Assembly (NCBI GenBank): GCA_964570845.1
Contig: CAZMZB010000003.1
Coordinates: forward strand, 1 to 64,000
DNA length: 64,000 bases
Direction of reading: 5' to 3'
Source of the DNA: CAZLCC01 sp964570845
GTDB lineage: Bacteria > Patescibacteriota > Saccharimonadia > Saccharimonadales > Saccharimonadaceae
Shown piece after piece: positions 43,583 through 51,512 of this stretch. Position numbers and translations under genes: made by a program. Position 1 is the stretch's first letter. The number at the start of each line of letters is the position of its first letter. The notes under the pieces were generated by a model that ran no database searches, was not told where the DNA came from, and saw only the letters and a list, made by a program, of their open reading frames with translations.

Positions 43583-44137
43583 ATGTTTGATACAAAATCG
43601 TATGAAGATCGCATGGAACAGGCGATTACACATTTTCAAGAAGAACTAAAGAAAATTCGCACCGGTCGGGCGCACCCGAATATGCTTGATGGCATTATGG
43701 TTGAAGCGTATGGCGCGAAAATGCCACTGAATCAGGTGGCAAATATTACCGTACCAGAACCGCAGCTTTTGCAAGTAAATCCGTTCGATCAAGCAAATGT
43801 GCAGGCCGTTTCTGAAGCAATTCGAAATGAGCAATCACTTGGCTTTAATCCGAGTGATGACGGAAGAATTGTGCGCGTGCCAATTCCACAGCTCACTGAA
43901 GAACGACGTCATCAGATTGTGAAGCAGCTTGGTGACAAGGTGGAAGATTGCCGAATTGTGATTCGCAACGTTCGCCACGATGCCCTAAAAGATGCGAAAG
44001 CCAAGAAAGAATCAAAAGAGCTTTCAGATGATGATGTGAAGCGAGTGAATAAAACACTTGATGAGCTAGTGGCGGATTTTCAGAAGAAGATCGAGGATAT
44101 TACTAGGACTAAAGAGAAAGAGATCCTAACAGTTTAA
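43583..44137 (+). CDS. frr: ribosome recycling factor
   Basis: RRF splits post-termination ribosomes with EF-G. The protein (184 aa) has the typical helix EQAITHFQEELKKIRTGRAHPNML, the domain II segment, and RHDALKDAKAKKESKELSDDDVKR. The frame is open from 43493, but MFDTKSYEDRM at 43583 is the normal start. TACACT (43570-43575) ends 7 nt before it, so the mRNA is probably leaderless. The stop overlaps uppS (TAATG). Confidence 0.95.
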   Translation: MFDTKSYEDRMEQAITHFQEELKKIRTGRAHPNMLDGIMVEAYGAKMPLNQVANITVPEPQLLQVNPFDQANVQAVSEAIRNEQSLGFNPSDDGRIVRVPIPQLTEERRHQIVKQLGDKVEDCRIVIRNVRHDALKDAKAKKESKELSDDDVKRVNKTLDELVADFQKKIEDITRTKEKEILTV

Positions 44138-44832
44138 TGAGCGAAGAAAGAAGAGTTCCACGGCATGTTGGTTATATTGTTGATGGTAACCGAAGATGGG
44201 CAAAAAAGCATGGCTTACCAAGCTATGAAGGGCACTTAGCAGGCTATAACACGCTTAAAGATATTTTGAGAGCGACGGTTGATGTGGGTGTGGAGTATGT
44301 TTCGCTTTATGCGTTTTCAACAGAGAACTGGAAGCGAGGCGAAGGCGAGACTAGCAGGCTTATGAAGTTGGCATTGCGCCTTTTTAAAACTGATTTAAAT
44401 GAACTTATCGAAGAAGATATTCGCCTAAAAGTACTTGGAACAGATGAGGGCTTGAGTGAAGAGGTGCAGGAAGCGGCGAAAAAAGCTGAAGAAGCAACCG
44501 CTCACTGTAGACGAGCAACGGTGGCGTTATGTTTTAATTACGGCGGACAGCGAGAGATTGTTGATGCGGTGCGCACATTAATTGTTCAAGGGAAAAGTGC
44601 GGAAGAAATTACGGAAACGTTGATTCAAGATAATCTTTATGCCCCTGAGATTCCAGATATAGATATTGTTGTGCGGACAAGCGGTGAAGAGCGACTGAGT
44701 AATTTTATGCTCTGGCGCGTAGCATATAGCGAGATGATGTTTATTGAAAAATATTGGCCCGACATGACGAATGAAGACGTGGAAATTATTATTGATGAGT
44801 ATAGTCGACGCTCAAGAAGATTTGGAGGATAG
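44137..44832 (+). CDS. uppS: isoprenyl transferase (undecaprenyl diphosphate synthase)
   Basis: UppS makes the C55 lipid carrier for peptidoglycan and glycopolymers. The 231-aa cis-prenyltransferase has the substrate motif GYIVDGNRRWAKKHGL (usually MDGNGRWA), SLYAFSTENW, CFNYGGQREIVDA and the final RTSGEERLSNFMLW. It is coupled to frr upstream and abuts rseP downstream, the conserved frr-uppS-(cdsA)-rseP order without cdsA. Confidence 0.94.
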   Translation: MSEERRVPRHVGYIVDGNRRWAKKHGLPSYEGHLAGYNTLKDILRATVDVGVEYVSLYAFSTENWKRGEGETSRLMKLALRLFKTDLNELIEEDIRLKVLGTDEGLSEEVQEAAKKAEEATAHCRRATVALCFNYGGQREIVDAVRTLIVQGKSAEEITETLIQDNLYAPEIPDIDIVVRTSGEERLSNFMLWRVAYSEMMFIEKYWPDMTNEDVEIIIDEYSRRSRRFGG

Positions 44833-45975
44833 ATGGATATTTTAGGAATTTTAGTCGGATTATTTTTACTTGTTGTTTTAGTGGTAGTTCACGAGCTTGG
44901 ACATGCAATTGTGGCACGCCGGAACGGCGTGGTGGTAGAAGAGTTTGGTATTGGTTTTCCACCAAAAGCATGGGCAAAGAAGCTAAAAAACGGTGTTTTA
45001 TTTAGTATTAACTGGCTGCCGCTTGGTGGTTTTGTGAAACTTCAAGGTGAAAATGACGCTGCCAAGAAGAAGGGCGATTATGGTGCTGCAAATTTGTGGG
45101 CAAAAACGAAGATTTTAATGGCGGGTGTGGCAATGAACTGGCTGGTTGCAGCAGGAATATTCACTGCTTTGGCGGTGACAGGTATGCCAAAGGTGCTTGA
45201 AAATCAGTTTATAGTGCCGAGTGATATGCAGGAAGTGAGTCAACCAGTAACGGTAAGTACCGTGGCGAAAGATTCACCAGCAAAAAAAGCTGGTTTGGAG
45301 GTTGGTGATGAGTTGCTGCGTTTTGGCGGACAACCCGTGCCTACCCCGCAGGCACTCATAAAGCTTACAGAGAAGCATAAAGGGGAAACAATTGAGATTA
45401 TTTATAAAAGAGGTAGCAGTGAGGCGACGACTGAAGCAAAATTAAACGCAGAAAATAAAGGTGAAGGTTATTTGGGTGTTGGCTCAATACAAAGAACAGC
45501 TACGCGTTCTACATGGTCAGCACCAATTGTTGGTATTGGTACCGCAGCGCAGTTCACCGGCGCTACACTGGATGGTTTGGGAGATTTATTGGCCGGACTT
45601 GCAAAGGGGACAACATCACAGTTAAGTTCAGATGAAAAGGTACGAAGAGAAGGAAGTGAACAATTAAATGAAGCGAGTAATAGCGTGGCTGGTCCGGTGG
45701 GGATTTTAGGCGTTATCTTTCCTGCAGCAAAAGATGCTGGAATTACTTCTCTTTTACTCCTCACGGGTATTATATCGTTGACACTTGCGATTATGAATGC
45801 GTTGCCAATCCCTGCACTTGATGGTGGCAGGCTTTTCGTGACGCTGCTTTTTAAAATAATGAAGAAGCCTCTTAATAAAGATGTAGAAGAGAAGATTCAT
45901 GGTACCGGGTTCGCCTTTCTTATTCTTTTAATAATTTTGATTACGGTAGCTGATATTGGAAAATTCTTTACCTAG
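44833..45975 (+). CDS. rseP: RseP-type site-2 membrane metalloprotease
   Basis: This 380-aa intramembrane protease has the zinc motif HELGH in the first helix (VVVHELGHAIVARRNGV), a PDZ domain (about 135-205), and the C-terminal NALPIPALDGGR motif that supplies the third zinc ligand. It cuts membrane-anchored regulators or remnant signal peptides. It starts immediately after uppS. Confidence 0.94.
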   Translation: MDILGILVGLFLLVVLVVVHELGHAIVARRNGVVVEEFGIGFPPKAWAKKLKNGVLFSINWLPLGGFVKLQGENDAAKKKGDYGAANLWAKTKILMAGVAMNWLVAAGIFTALAVTGMPKVLENQFIVPSDMQEVSQPVTVSTVAKDSPAKKAGLEVGDELLRFGGQPVPTPQALIKLTEKHKGETIEIIYKRGSSEATTEAKLNAENKGEGYLGVGSIQRTATRSTWSAPIVGIGTAAQFTGATLDGLGDLLAGLAKGTTSQLSSDEKVRREGSEQLNEASNSVAGPVGILGVIFPAAKDAGITSLLLLTGIISLTLAIMNALPIPALDGGRLFVTLLFKIMKKPLNKDVEEKIHGTGFAFLILLIILITVADIGKFFT

Positions 45976-46702
45976 TAAGCAAAAGATAGCTCACGCTATT
46001 TTGGTAGCAGCTTGGGTATTATTTGTATTCATTGCTACGCAAGTTGGTGTTCTTGTAATACTCTATGCGGCGAGAGAACTGGGCTTTTCTGTAAAATTGA
46101 ACAATCAAGTACTTCCTGTTCTTATCGTGAATGCGACAGTCTATGCGTTGGCATTGGTGATTACGGTTGGCGTGCCACGTTTGGTGCGATTATTACCAAA
46201 GGAGTTATCGCTTAAGAAACTGATCGGTATAGAGAAACGTCCGTCAGTTGCTGATTTTGGTATGGCGGTAATTGCCTATATTGCTTATCTCGTGGTTTCT
46301 GCGATTGTTATGGTGCTTATCATGCAGATAATTTCTGGGTTTCAAGTTGATCAAGAACAGGAGCTTGGCTTTAAGTCGCTGACGAGCAGCTATGAATATA
46401 TCTTGGCTTTTCTCGCCCTTGTCGTGATGGCACCATTGGCTGAGGAGCTACTTTTCAGAGGGTATCTTTTCGGTCGGCTACGTCATTTTATCTCATTCGT
46501 TCCCGCAACGATCATCACAAGTCTTTTGTTTGGTTTGGTGCATTGGCAGTGGAATGTTGGTGTCGATGTGTTTATCTTGAGTCTAGCGCTGTGCTATCTT
46601 CGGGAAAAAACAGGTAGCTTATGGGCAGCGATCTTTTTGCACAGCCTAAAAAATGGCATTGCATTCACACTGCTATTCATACTGCCAACATCATTTACAT
46701 AG
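45956..46702 (+). CDS. CPBP-family intramembrane metalloprotease
   Basis: This 248-aa protein has about seven membrane helices. It carries the CPBP (CAAX protease/bacteriocin-processing, Abi) motifs: EELLFRGYLFGRLR, the second motif FGLVHWQW, and the third HSLKNG. In eukaryotes Rce1 of this family trims prenylated proteins; bacterial members have varied roles. The TTG start at 45956 overlaps rseP by 20 nt and has no clear SD, so coupling or a slightly later start is possible. Confidence 0.85.
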   Translation: MENSLPSKQKIAHAILVAAWVLFVFIATQVGVLVILYAARELGFSVKLNNQVLPVLIVNATVYALALVITVGVPRLVRLLPKELSLKKLIGIEKRPSVADFGMAVIAYIAYLVVSAIVMVLIMQIISGFQVDQEQELGFKSLTSSYEYILAFLALVVMAPLAEELLFRGYLFGRLRHFISFVPATIITSLLFGLVHWQWNVGVDVFILSLALCYLREKTGSLWAAIFLHSLKNGIAFTLLFILPTSFT

Positions 46703-46722
46703 ATTAATACCTTCTCTATAAT
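46694..46722 (+). promoter_or_regulatory. promoter of the proS leader
   Basis: TTTACA (46694-46699), a 17-bp spacer and TATAAT (46717-46722), 7 nt before the leader ATG. Confidence 0.8.
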
Positions 46723-46729
46723 AGCTAGT

Positions 46730-46789
46730 ATGAAACGAAGTGTATTATTTTTAACTCCGCCAGCTCCGATGTATCACCGAGGGCTTTGA
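46730..46789 (+). CDS. proline-rich leader peptide of the proS operon
   Basis: This is a 19-codon frame, MKRSVLFLTPPAPMYHRGL, ended by TGA. Its ATG lies 7 nt after a consensus -10 box, so it should be read as a leaderless start. Three of the residues from 10 to 13 are proline (PPAP, 46757-46768), and the operon encodes prolyl-tRNA synthetase. The codons after the prolines (CAC CGA GGG CTT) contain CCGAGGGC (46777-46784), which can pair with the terminator. This is the layout of a classical translation-coupled attenuator. Confidence 0.72.
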   Translation: MKRSVLFLTPPAPMYHRGL

Positions 46790-46856
46790 TAGTTTTATAA
46801 AATAATACATACACTCAACATAAGCGGCCCTCGGGTCGTCTTTTATTTTATGTTGA
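46777..46856 (+). promoter_or_regulatory. attenuator: competing antiterminator and terminator before proS
   Basis: The terminator pairs GCGGCCC (46824-46830) with GGGTCGT (46833-46839), followed by CTTTTATTTT. The antiterminator pairs CCGAGGGC (46777-46784) with GCCCTCGG (46827-46834), eight Watson-Crick pairs that exclude the terminator. A ribosome stalled at the Pro codons would leave 46777-46784 free; one that reaches the TGA would cover it. A further 9-bp stem, TCAACATAA/TTATGTTGA (46815-46823, 46848-46856), encloses the terminator. Confidence 0.7.
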
Positions 46857-46873
46857 AAACGTAGAGATTTAAA

Positions 46874-47188
46874 ATGGAGACATTAGAGAGAAGAAAAGCC
46901 GAGGAAGAGCAGAAAGCACTCATTGAACAATATGTTGAAGAAACGATCGATTCGATTGTATTCGGTAACTTTTCAGTAAGAAGTTTGAGGAAATTTCATC
47001 AAGAAGTGAATGAGAGAAATCGGCAAATTGCGCACGGTGAATGTACAGAAGAGCTTGATACTGAGGCTTGGCAGCTTATGCATCAAGTGACCAAACACGT
47101 TATAAAAGCGGTTGGTACACAGCAAGGGCTTAATGTACAACGAGCGCATAGAAGTAGTATACGCCTAAGAAACTCTGTAGTAGAATAG
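46874..47188 (+). CDS. unknown small charged protein
   Basis: This 104-aa protein is helical by composition, rich in Glu, Gln and Arg, with one Cys and no signal peptide or membrane helix. The middle reads SLRKFHQEVNERNRQIAHGE. It is the first gene after the proline attenuator and lies 8 bp before proS, whose SD overlaps its stop. So it is co-regulated with proS. Family not recognised; a tRNA- or synthetase-related role is only a guess. Confidence 0.6.
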   Translation: METLERRKAEEEQKALIEQYVEETIDSIVFGNFSVRSLRKFHQEVNERNRQIAHGECTEELDTEAWQLMHQVTKHVIKAVGTQQGLNVQRAHRSSIRLRNSVVE

Positions 47189-47196
47189 GAGGCATT

Positions 47197-48444
47197 ATGA
47201 GACTTTCAAAACTTTTCACAAAAACACGAAAAAATGCACCTGCAGATGAGGTGGCAAAAAATGCACAGCTTTTAATTCGGGCGGGGTTTATACACAAAGA
47301 AATGGCGGGGGTATATAGCCTTTTGCCGCTTGGGCAAAGGGTGCTTGAGAACATCGTCGGTATTATTAAAGAAGAGATGGATACCGTTGGTGGCATGCAG
47401 ATGAAAACATCGTCGTTGCAGGCAAAGGAGGTTTGGGAGAAGACAGATCGATGGAATGATGAAATAGTTGATAATTGGTTTAAGACGAAGCTAAAAAACG
47501 GCACTGAGCTTGGGCTTTCTTTCACAAATGAAGAAGCGTATTCAAACATCGTAAAGAACTTTGTGAGTTCATATAAGGATTTGCCGATTTATCCCTATGA
47601 TTTTAAGACGATTTTTCGTAACGAGCTTCGCAGTAAGTCGGGTATTATGCGAGGGCGAGAGTTTTATTGGAAGGCGCTTTATTCATTTTCTAAAGATGAG
47701 GCTGAACATAACGAATTTTATGAAAAAATGAAAGTTGCGTATAAGAATGTATTTGAACGTGTGGGGTTGGGTGATAAGACATACATCACCTTTGCATCAG
47801 GTGGAACATTTTCGAAATATTCTCATGAATTTCAGACAGTATCTGAAGCTGGTGAAGATATTATTTATATTGACGAAGACAAGGGTATTGCTATAAATAA
47901 GGAGGTATTCACCGACGAAGTGCTTGCGGATTTGGATATTGATAAGACAAAATTGATTGAACAGAGAGCAATTGAAGTCGGTAACATTTTCTCTCTTGGA
48001 CACAAGTTTTCGGAGCCATTTAATTTGGTGTATACAGATATGGATGGAACTGAAAAAGCAGTATTTATGGGTTCGTATGGCATTGGCGTGACACGTTTAA
48101 TGGGTACGATTGTCGAGCTACTCTCAGACGAGAAAGGCATTGTATGGCCTGAGAATATTGCGCCAGCAAAAGTCTATCTTGTGCGTATTGGTGAGGGTGA
48201 AGAAGTTGTAAAGCAGGCTGATGAGCTGTATAAACAGCTGGAAAATAAAGGTATTAGTGTGCTCTATGATGACCGGGATGAGCGACCAGGAGCAAAATTT
48301 GCTGATGCTGAGTTGATAGGGATACCATATCGAGTGACAGTGAGTGATCGTTTAGTCAAAGCTGGAGAATACGAATTGACGCAGCGTCAAAACGATGAAA
48401 CAAAAACGTTGACGGCAGATTCTTTGTTTGATAAACTAGCTTGA
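47197..48444 (+). CDS. proS: prolyl-tRNA synthetase, short form without editing domain
   Basis: ProRS charges tRNA-Pro. The 415-aa class II enzyme has motif 1 (GVYSLLPLGQRVLENI), motif 2 (FRNELRSKSGIMRGREFYWKALYSF), motif 3 (GSYGIGVTRLMG) and the C-terminal anticodon-binding domain (DERPGAKFADAELIGIPYRV). The INS editing domain of standard bacterial ProRS (about 570 aa) is missing, as in the short alphaproteobacterial type. GGAGG precedes the ATG. Expression is probably set by the upstream proline attenuator. Confidence 0.94.
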   Translation: MRLSKLFTKTRKNAPADEVAKNAQLLIRAGFIHKEMAGVYSLLPLGQRVLENIVGIIKEEMDTVGGMQMKTSSLQAKEVWEKTDRWNDEIVDNWFKTKLKNGTELGLSFTNEEAYSNIVKNFVSSYKDLPIYPYDFKTIFRNELRSKSGIMRGREFYWKALYSFSKDEAEHNEFYEKMKVAYKNVFERVGLGDKTYITFASGGTFSKYSHEFQTVSEAGEDIIYIDEDKGIAINKEVFTDEVLADLDIDKTKLIEQRAIEVGNIFSLGHKFSEPFNLVYTDMDGTEKAVFMGSYGIGVTRLMGTIVELLSDEKGIVWPENIAPAKVYLVRIGEGEEVVKQADELYKQLENKGISVLYDDRDERPGAKFADAELIGIPYRVTVSDRLVKAGEYELTQRQNDETKTLTADSLFDKLA

Positions 48445-48571
48445 CCTGCGGTATCTCCAGTAGGCAATAGGTATTTTAGTTAGACGAAAATAAGAAATGA
48501 TAAGTTAAAAAATATTATAAATTAAAGTAACTCTATTCAAAATGCTTTAGAGAGAAAGGAAAAGGTCGATT

Positions 48572-49027
48572 ATGAAAAAACAATATCAGTTGACTATTGA
48601 TGGAAAAAAGTCACTAGAAAAAGAGCTGGAAGAACTAAAGAGTCGACGTGGTGCAATCGCCAGTAAGATTGCTGACGCTCGTGACTACGGTGATTTAAGC
48701 GAGAATGCAGAATATGATGCTGCCCGGGAAGAACAAGGGCAGGTAGAGGGTCGTATTTCTGAGATTGAAGATATTTTACTTAACGCCAACCTTATCTCAA
48801 ACAGAAAGTCATCAAAAGTAGCAGTGGGGAGTACGGTTGAGTTGAAAGCCGGGAAGAAGGTAGTTACTTATACACTCGTTGGCCCGGTTGAAGCTAATCC
48901 GCTTGAAGGAAAAATTTCAAATGAGTCACCAATCGGTGAAGCATTACTTGGTAAGAAAGCTGGCGAAAACTTCTCACTTGACACACCAAAAGGCAAAGTA
49001 AAATATGAGGTTGTTAAAATAAGTTAG
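48572..49027 (+). CDS. greA: transcription elongation factor GreA
   Basis: GreA rescues backtracked RNA polymerase. The 151-aa protein has the N-terminal coiled coil with the catalytic acidic tip (DYGDLSENAEYDAAREEQ) and the C-terminal FKBP-like domain (SPIGEALLGKKAGE). AGAGAAAGGAAAAGG precedes the ATG. It has its own terminator. Confidence 0.96.
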   Translation: MKKQYQLTIDGKKSLEKELEELKSRRGAIASKIADARDYGDLSENAEYDAAREEQGQVEGRISEIEDILLNANLISNRKSSKVAVGSTVELKAGKKVVTYTLVGPVEANPLEGKISNESPIGEALLGKKAGENFSLDTPKGKVKYEVVKIS

Positions 49028-49050
49028 ATTATCAGCTTATTTTATATCAA

Positions 49051-49077
49051 AAACGCTGTCTTTTGAGGCAGCGTTTT
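49051..49077 (+). terminator. greA terminator
   Basis: AAACGCTG pairs with CAGCGTTT, followed by T-rich sequence. Confidence 0.8.
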
Positions 49078-49127
49078 CTCTATTTTTCTGCTATAGTATT
49101 AAGGAACTAAAGAAGAGAGATTTTTAA

Positions 49128-50639
49128 ATGGCAACACTGAAAGAGCTTCGAGATGAGCGCTTGAGAAAATTAGAAGATCTAAAGAAGCTTGGTATTGACC
49201 CGTATCCTGCAACGGTGAAAAAGCGAACCCATACATCACTTGAGGCAAAAGATAGCTTCAAGTCTCTTGAGGGTCAGGAAATAACAATTGTTGGTCGTAT
49301 TAAGAACATTCGTAAATTTGGCAAACTCGCCTTTATTGTTGTGGGCGATGGAGCGGGCTTTATGCAGCTTTTCATCAAAGATGGGATAATTCTACCACTT
49401 GATATAAAGAAAGGGCTTTTAAATATTCAACAAGTCAGCTTGCTTGACGCTGGTGATTTTGTTGAAGCGACCGGAAAATTAATTAAAACGCAGACAGATG
49501 AAATATCTGTTGAAGTAAAAGAGTTGCGACTGCTTGCGAAGAGCTTGCGACCACTACCAACCAAACAAGATGGTTTTACAAATAAAGAAGAGCGCTTACG
49601 CCGTCGATATGTTGATATAAATGTCAACCAAGAAGTAAGAGAACGATTTGAGAGGCGGAGTAAGTTTTGGCGTTCTACGAGAGAATTTTTGCAGGACAAT
49701 GGGTTCATTGAAATAAATACTCCAGTTTTAGAACATACGACTGGTGGAGCGGATGCAACCCCATTTGTAACACACATGGATGTACTCGATCAGGATTTTT
49801 ATCTACGAATTAGTCATGAACTGCCGCTTAAACGACTAATCGGTAGTGGATATGAAAGAGTGTATGATATTGGTCCACGGTTCAGGAATGAAAATTATTC
49901 TGATGAGCATTTGCCTGAACATGTGGCGATGGAATGGTATGCAGCCTACATGGATTGGCGTGATGGCATGAAGTTTATGACTGAAATGTATCGCTATGTT
50001 TTGAAAGAGACATTTGGTACACTGCAATTTAAGCTCAATAGATTTGAAGTTGATCTTGAGAAAGAGTGGGAAGAGTGGGATTATGCTGAAACAATCAAGA
50101 AGCATTATGGTCTTGATGTTTATAACTGCACCCTTGATGAGGTGAAAAAAGCGTTGCAGGATAATAAGCTTGAAGTTGCAGAAACTGAAAATAAGGTACG
50201 CGGAATCGATAAGCTTTGGAAGCATATTCGAAAAGATGTGGCTGGTCCTGTATGGCTCGTGAATACACCACTATTTATTAGCCCACTTGCGAAGATAAAT
50301 CCAGATAACCCTAATACAGTGCAGCGCTTCCAGCCAGTTATTGCTGGTTCAGAGCTTGGCAATGGCTTTTCAGAGTTGAACGATCCGATAGATCAGCTGA
50401 ATCGTTTTAAGGAGCAACAAAAGATGCGTGAAGCGGGTGATAAAGAAGCCATGATGCTTGATATTGATTTTGTTGAGATGCTTGAATATGGTATGCCGCC
50501 AGCATGTGGCTGGGGCTATAGCGAGCGTGTCTTTTGGATTTTCGAGGGCGTCACAGCTCGAGAGGGTGTGCCATTTCCGCAGCTTCGAAGAGAAACTGAC
50601 GAAGTAACAAAATCTATTTACTCAGATATTGATCTATAG
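49128..50639 (+). CDS. lysS: lysyl-tRNA synthetase, class II
   Basis: LysRS charges tRNA-Lys. The 503-aa enzyme has the N-terminal OB-fold anticodon domain (EITIVGRIKNIRKFGKLAFIVVGDG), motif 1, motif 2 (YDIGPRFRNENYSDEHLPEHVAMEWY) and motif 3 (MPPACGWGYSERVFWIFEG, ending in a less usual form than GIGIDRL). TATAGT lies about 30 nt upstream. No T-box or leader ORF is visible before it, unlike ileS and proS. Confidence 0.95.
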   Translation: MATLKELRDERLRKLEDLKKLGIDPYPATVKKRTHTSLEAKDSFKSLEGQEITIVGRIKNIRKFGKLAFIVVGDGAGFMQLFIKDGIILPLDIKKGLLNIQQVSLLDAGDFVEATGKLIKTQTDEISVEVKELRLLAKSLRPLPTKQDGFTNKEERLRRRYVDINVNQEVRERFERRSKFWRSTREFLQDNGFIEINTPVLEHTTGGADATPFVTHMDVLDQDFYLRISHELPLKRLIGSGYERVYDIGPRFRNENYSDEHLPEHVAMEWYAAYMDWRDGMKFMTEMYRYVLKETFGTLQFKLNRFEVDLEKEWEEWDYAETIKKHYGLDVYNCTLDEVKKALQDNKLEVAETENKVRGIDKLWKHIRKDVAGPVWLVNTPLFISPLAKINPDNPNTVQRFQPVIAGSELGNGFSELNDPIDQLNRFKEQQKMREAGDKEAMMLDIDFVEMLEYGMPPACGWGYSERVFWIFEGVTAREGVPFPQLRRETDEVTKSIYSDIDL

Positions 50640-50696
50640 TTAGAATTTACCTTACAAAAGGTGCATAATGGAGGTATAGGTAAAAGGAGGAAGACT

Positions 50697-50927
50697 ATGC
50701 CATATAATTCAACAAGTGATTTACCGGATAGTGTGAAGACTGTGTTGCCAGCACATGCGCAGGATATTTATAAGGAGGCGTTTAATAATGCTTGCGAGCA
50801 ATATGACAAAGCTGAAAAACGGCGTGACAATGCGAGTCAGGAAGAAGTAGCACACCGTGTAGCGTGGGCTGCGGTAAAAAAGAAATATGAAAAAGGAAAA
50901 GATGGTAAATGGCACAAAAAGGACTAG
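50697..50927 (+). CDS. chaB: ChaB-domain protein
   Basis: This 76-aa protein matches the ChaB family: MPYNSTSDLPDSVKTVLPAHAQDIYKEAFNNA, then a charged helix with AHRVAWAAVKKKYEK and a basic end (KDGKWHKKD). ChaB was named as a cation transport regulator in E. coli, but its action is not well established. ATG 50697 follows AAGGAGG closely and is chosen over the upstream in-frame 50661. The 3' end overlaps the next gene by 19 nt. Confidence 0.88.
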   Translation: MPYNSTSDLPDSVKTVLPAHAQDIYKEAFNNACEQYDKAEKRRDNASQEEVAHRVAWAAVKKKYEKGKDGKWHKKD

Positions 50928-51490
50928 AAAACGACTCTCTCACCATTATTGTCATTGCTGGCACTAGGCGTCAAGAGCGTCAATCTATTAAAGCTGCACA
51001 CTATGTAGCTGAATATGGTCGTGCATTGCCGGATGTTGAAATTATTTTTGTTGATCCGAAAGACTATAACCTACCGGACGATGGAGTTGGTGGAGGAGCA
51101 AGCGATCCACGTTATACTGAGGTTGTAGAGAAGGCCGATGCGTTTTTTATCGTTACACCTGAATATAATCACAGTTTTCCAGGAAGCTTAAAGCGTCTGC
51201 TTGATAGTGAATACGATCTTTATCATCGTAAGCCGGTTGCCTTGGCTGGCGTGAGTAGTGGTCCGTGGGGAGGTGTTAGGGTGTGTGAGGCTTTGCTTCC
51301 GGTGTGTCATCGATTAGGACTTGTAAATATTCATTCAGAAGTATATTTTCCTGAGATTCAAAATACATTTGAAGAAAATGGCCACATTAAGGCTGAAAAA
51401 CAAGACATTATCGATCAAAGCGTTCGCAATGCTTTCAAAGAGTTAATTTGGTTTGCCAAAGTTTTAAAGCAAGCTCGTACTCACATCTGA
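50909..51490 (+). CDS. NAD(P)H-dependent FMN reductase family protein
   Basis: This 193-aa flavodoxin-fold oxidoreductase has the N-terminal phosphate loop of the family (IVIAGTRRQERQSIKAAHYV), the TPEYNHSFPGSLKRLLD motif that binds FMN and forms the dimer face, and GVSSGPWGGVRVCEALLPV. Family members reduce quinones, azo dyes or metals; the substrate is unknown. It overlaps chaB, so the two are coupled. Confidence 0.88.
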   Translation: MAQKGLENDSLTIIVIAGTRRQERQSIKAAHYVAEYGRALPDVEIIFVDPKDYNLPDDGVGGGASDPRYTEVVEKADAFFIVTPEYNHSFPGSLKRLLDSEYDLYHRKPVALAGVSSGPWGGVRVCEALLPVCHRLGLVNIHSEVYFPEIQNTFEENGHIKAEKQDIIDQSVRNAFKELIWFAKVLKQARTHI

Positions 51491-51512
51491 GATATATGCT
51501 ACAGTAAAGCTA

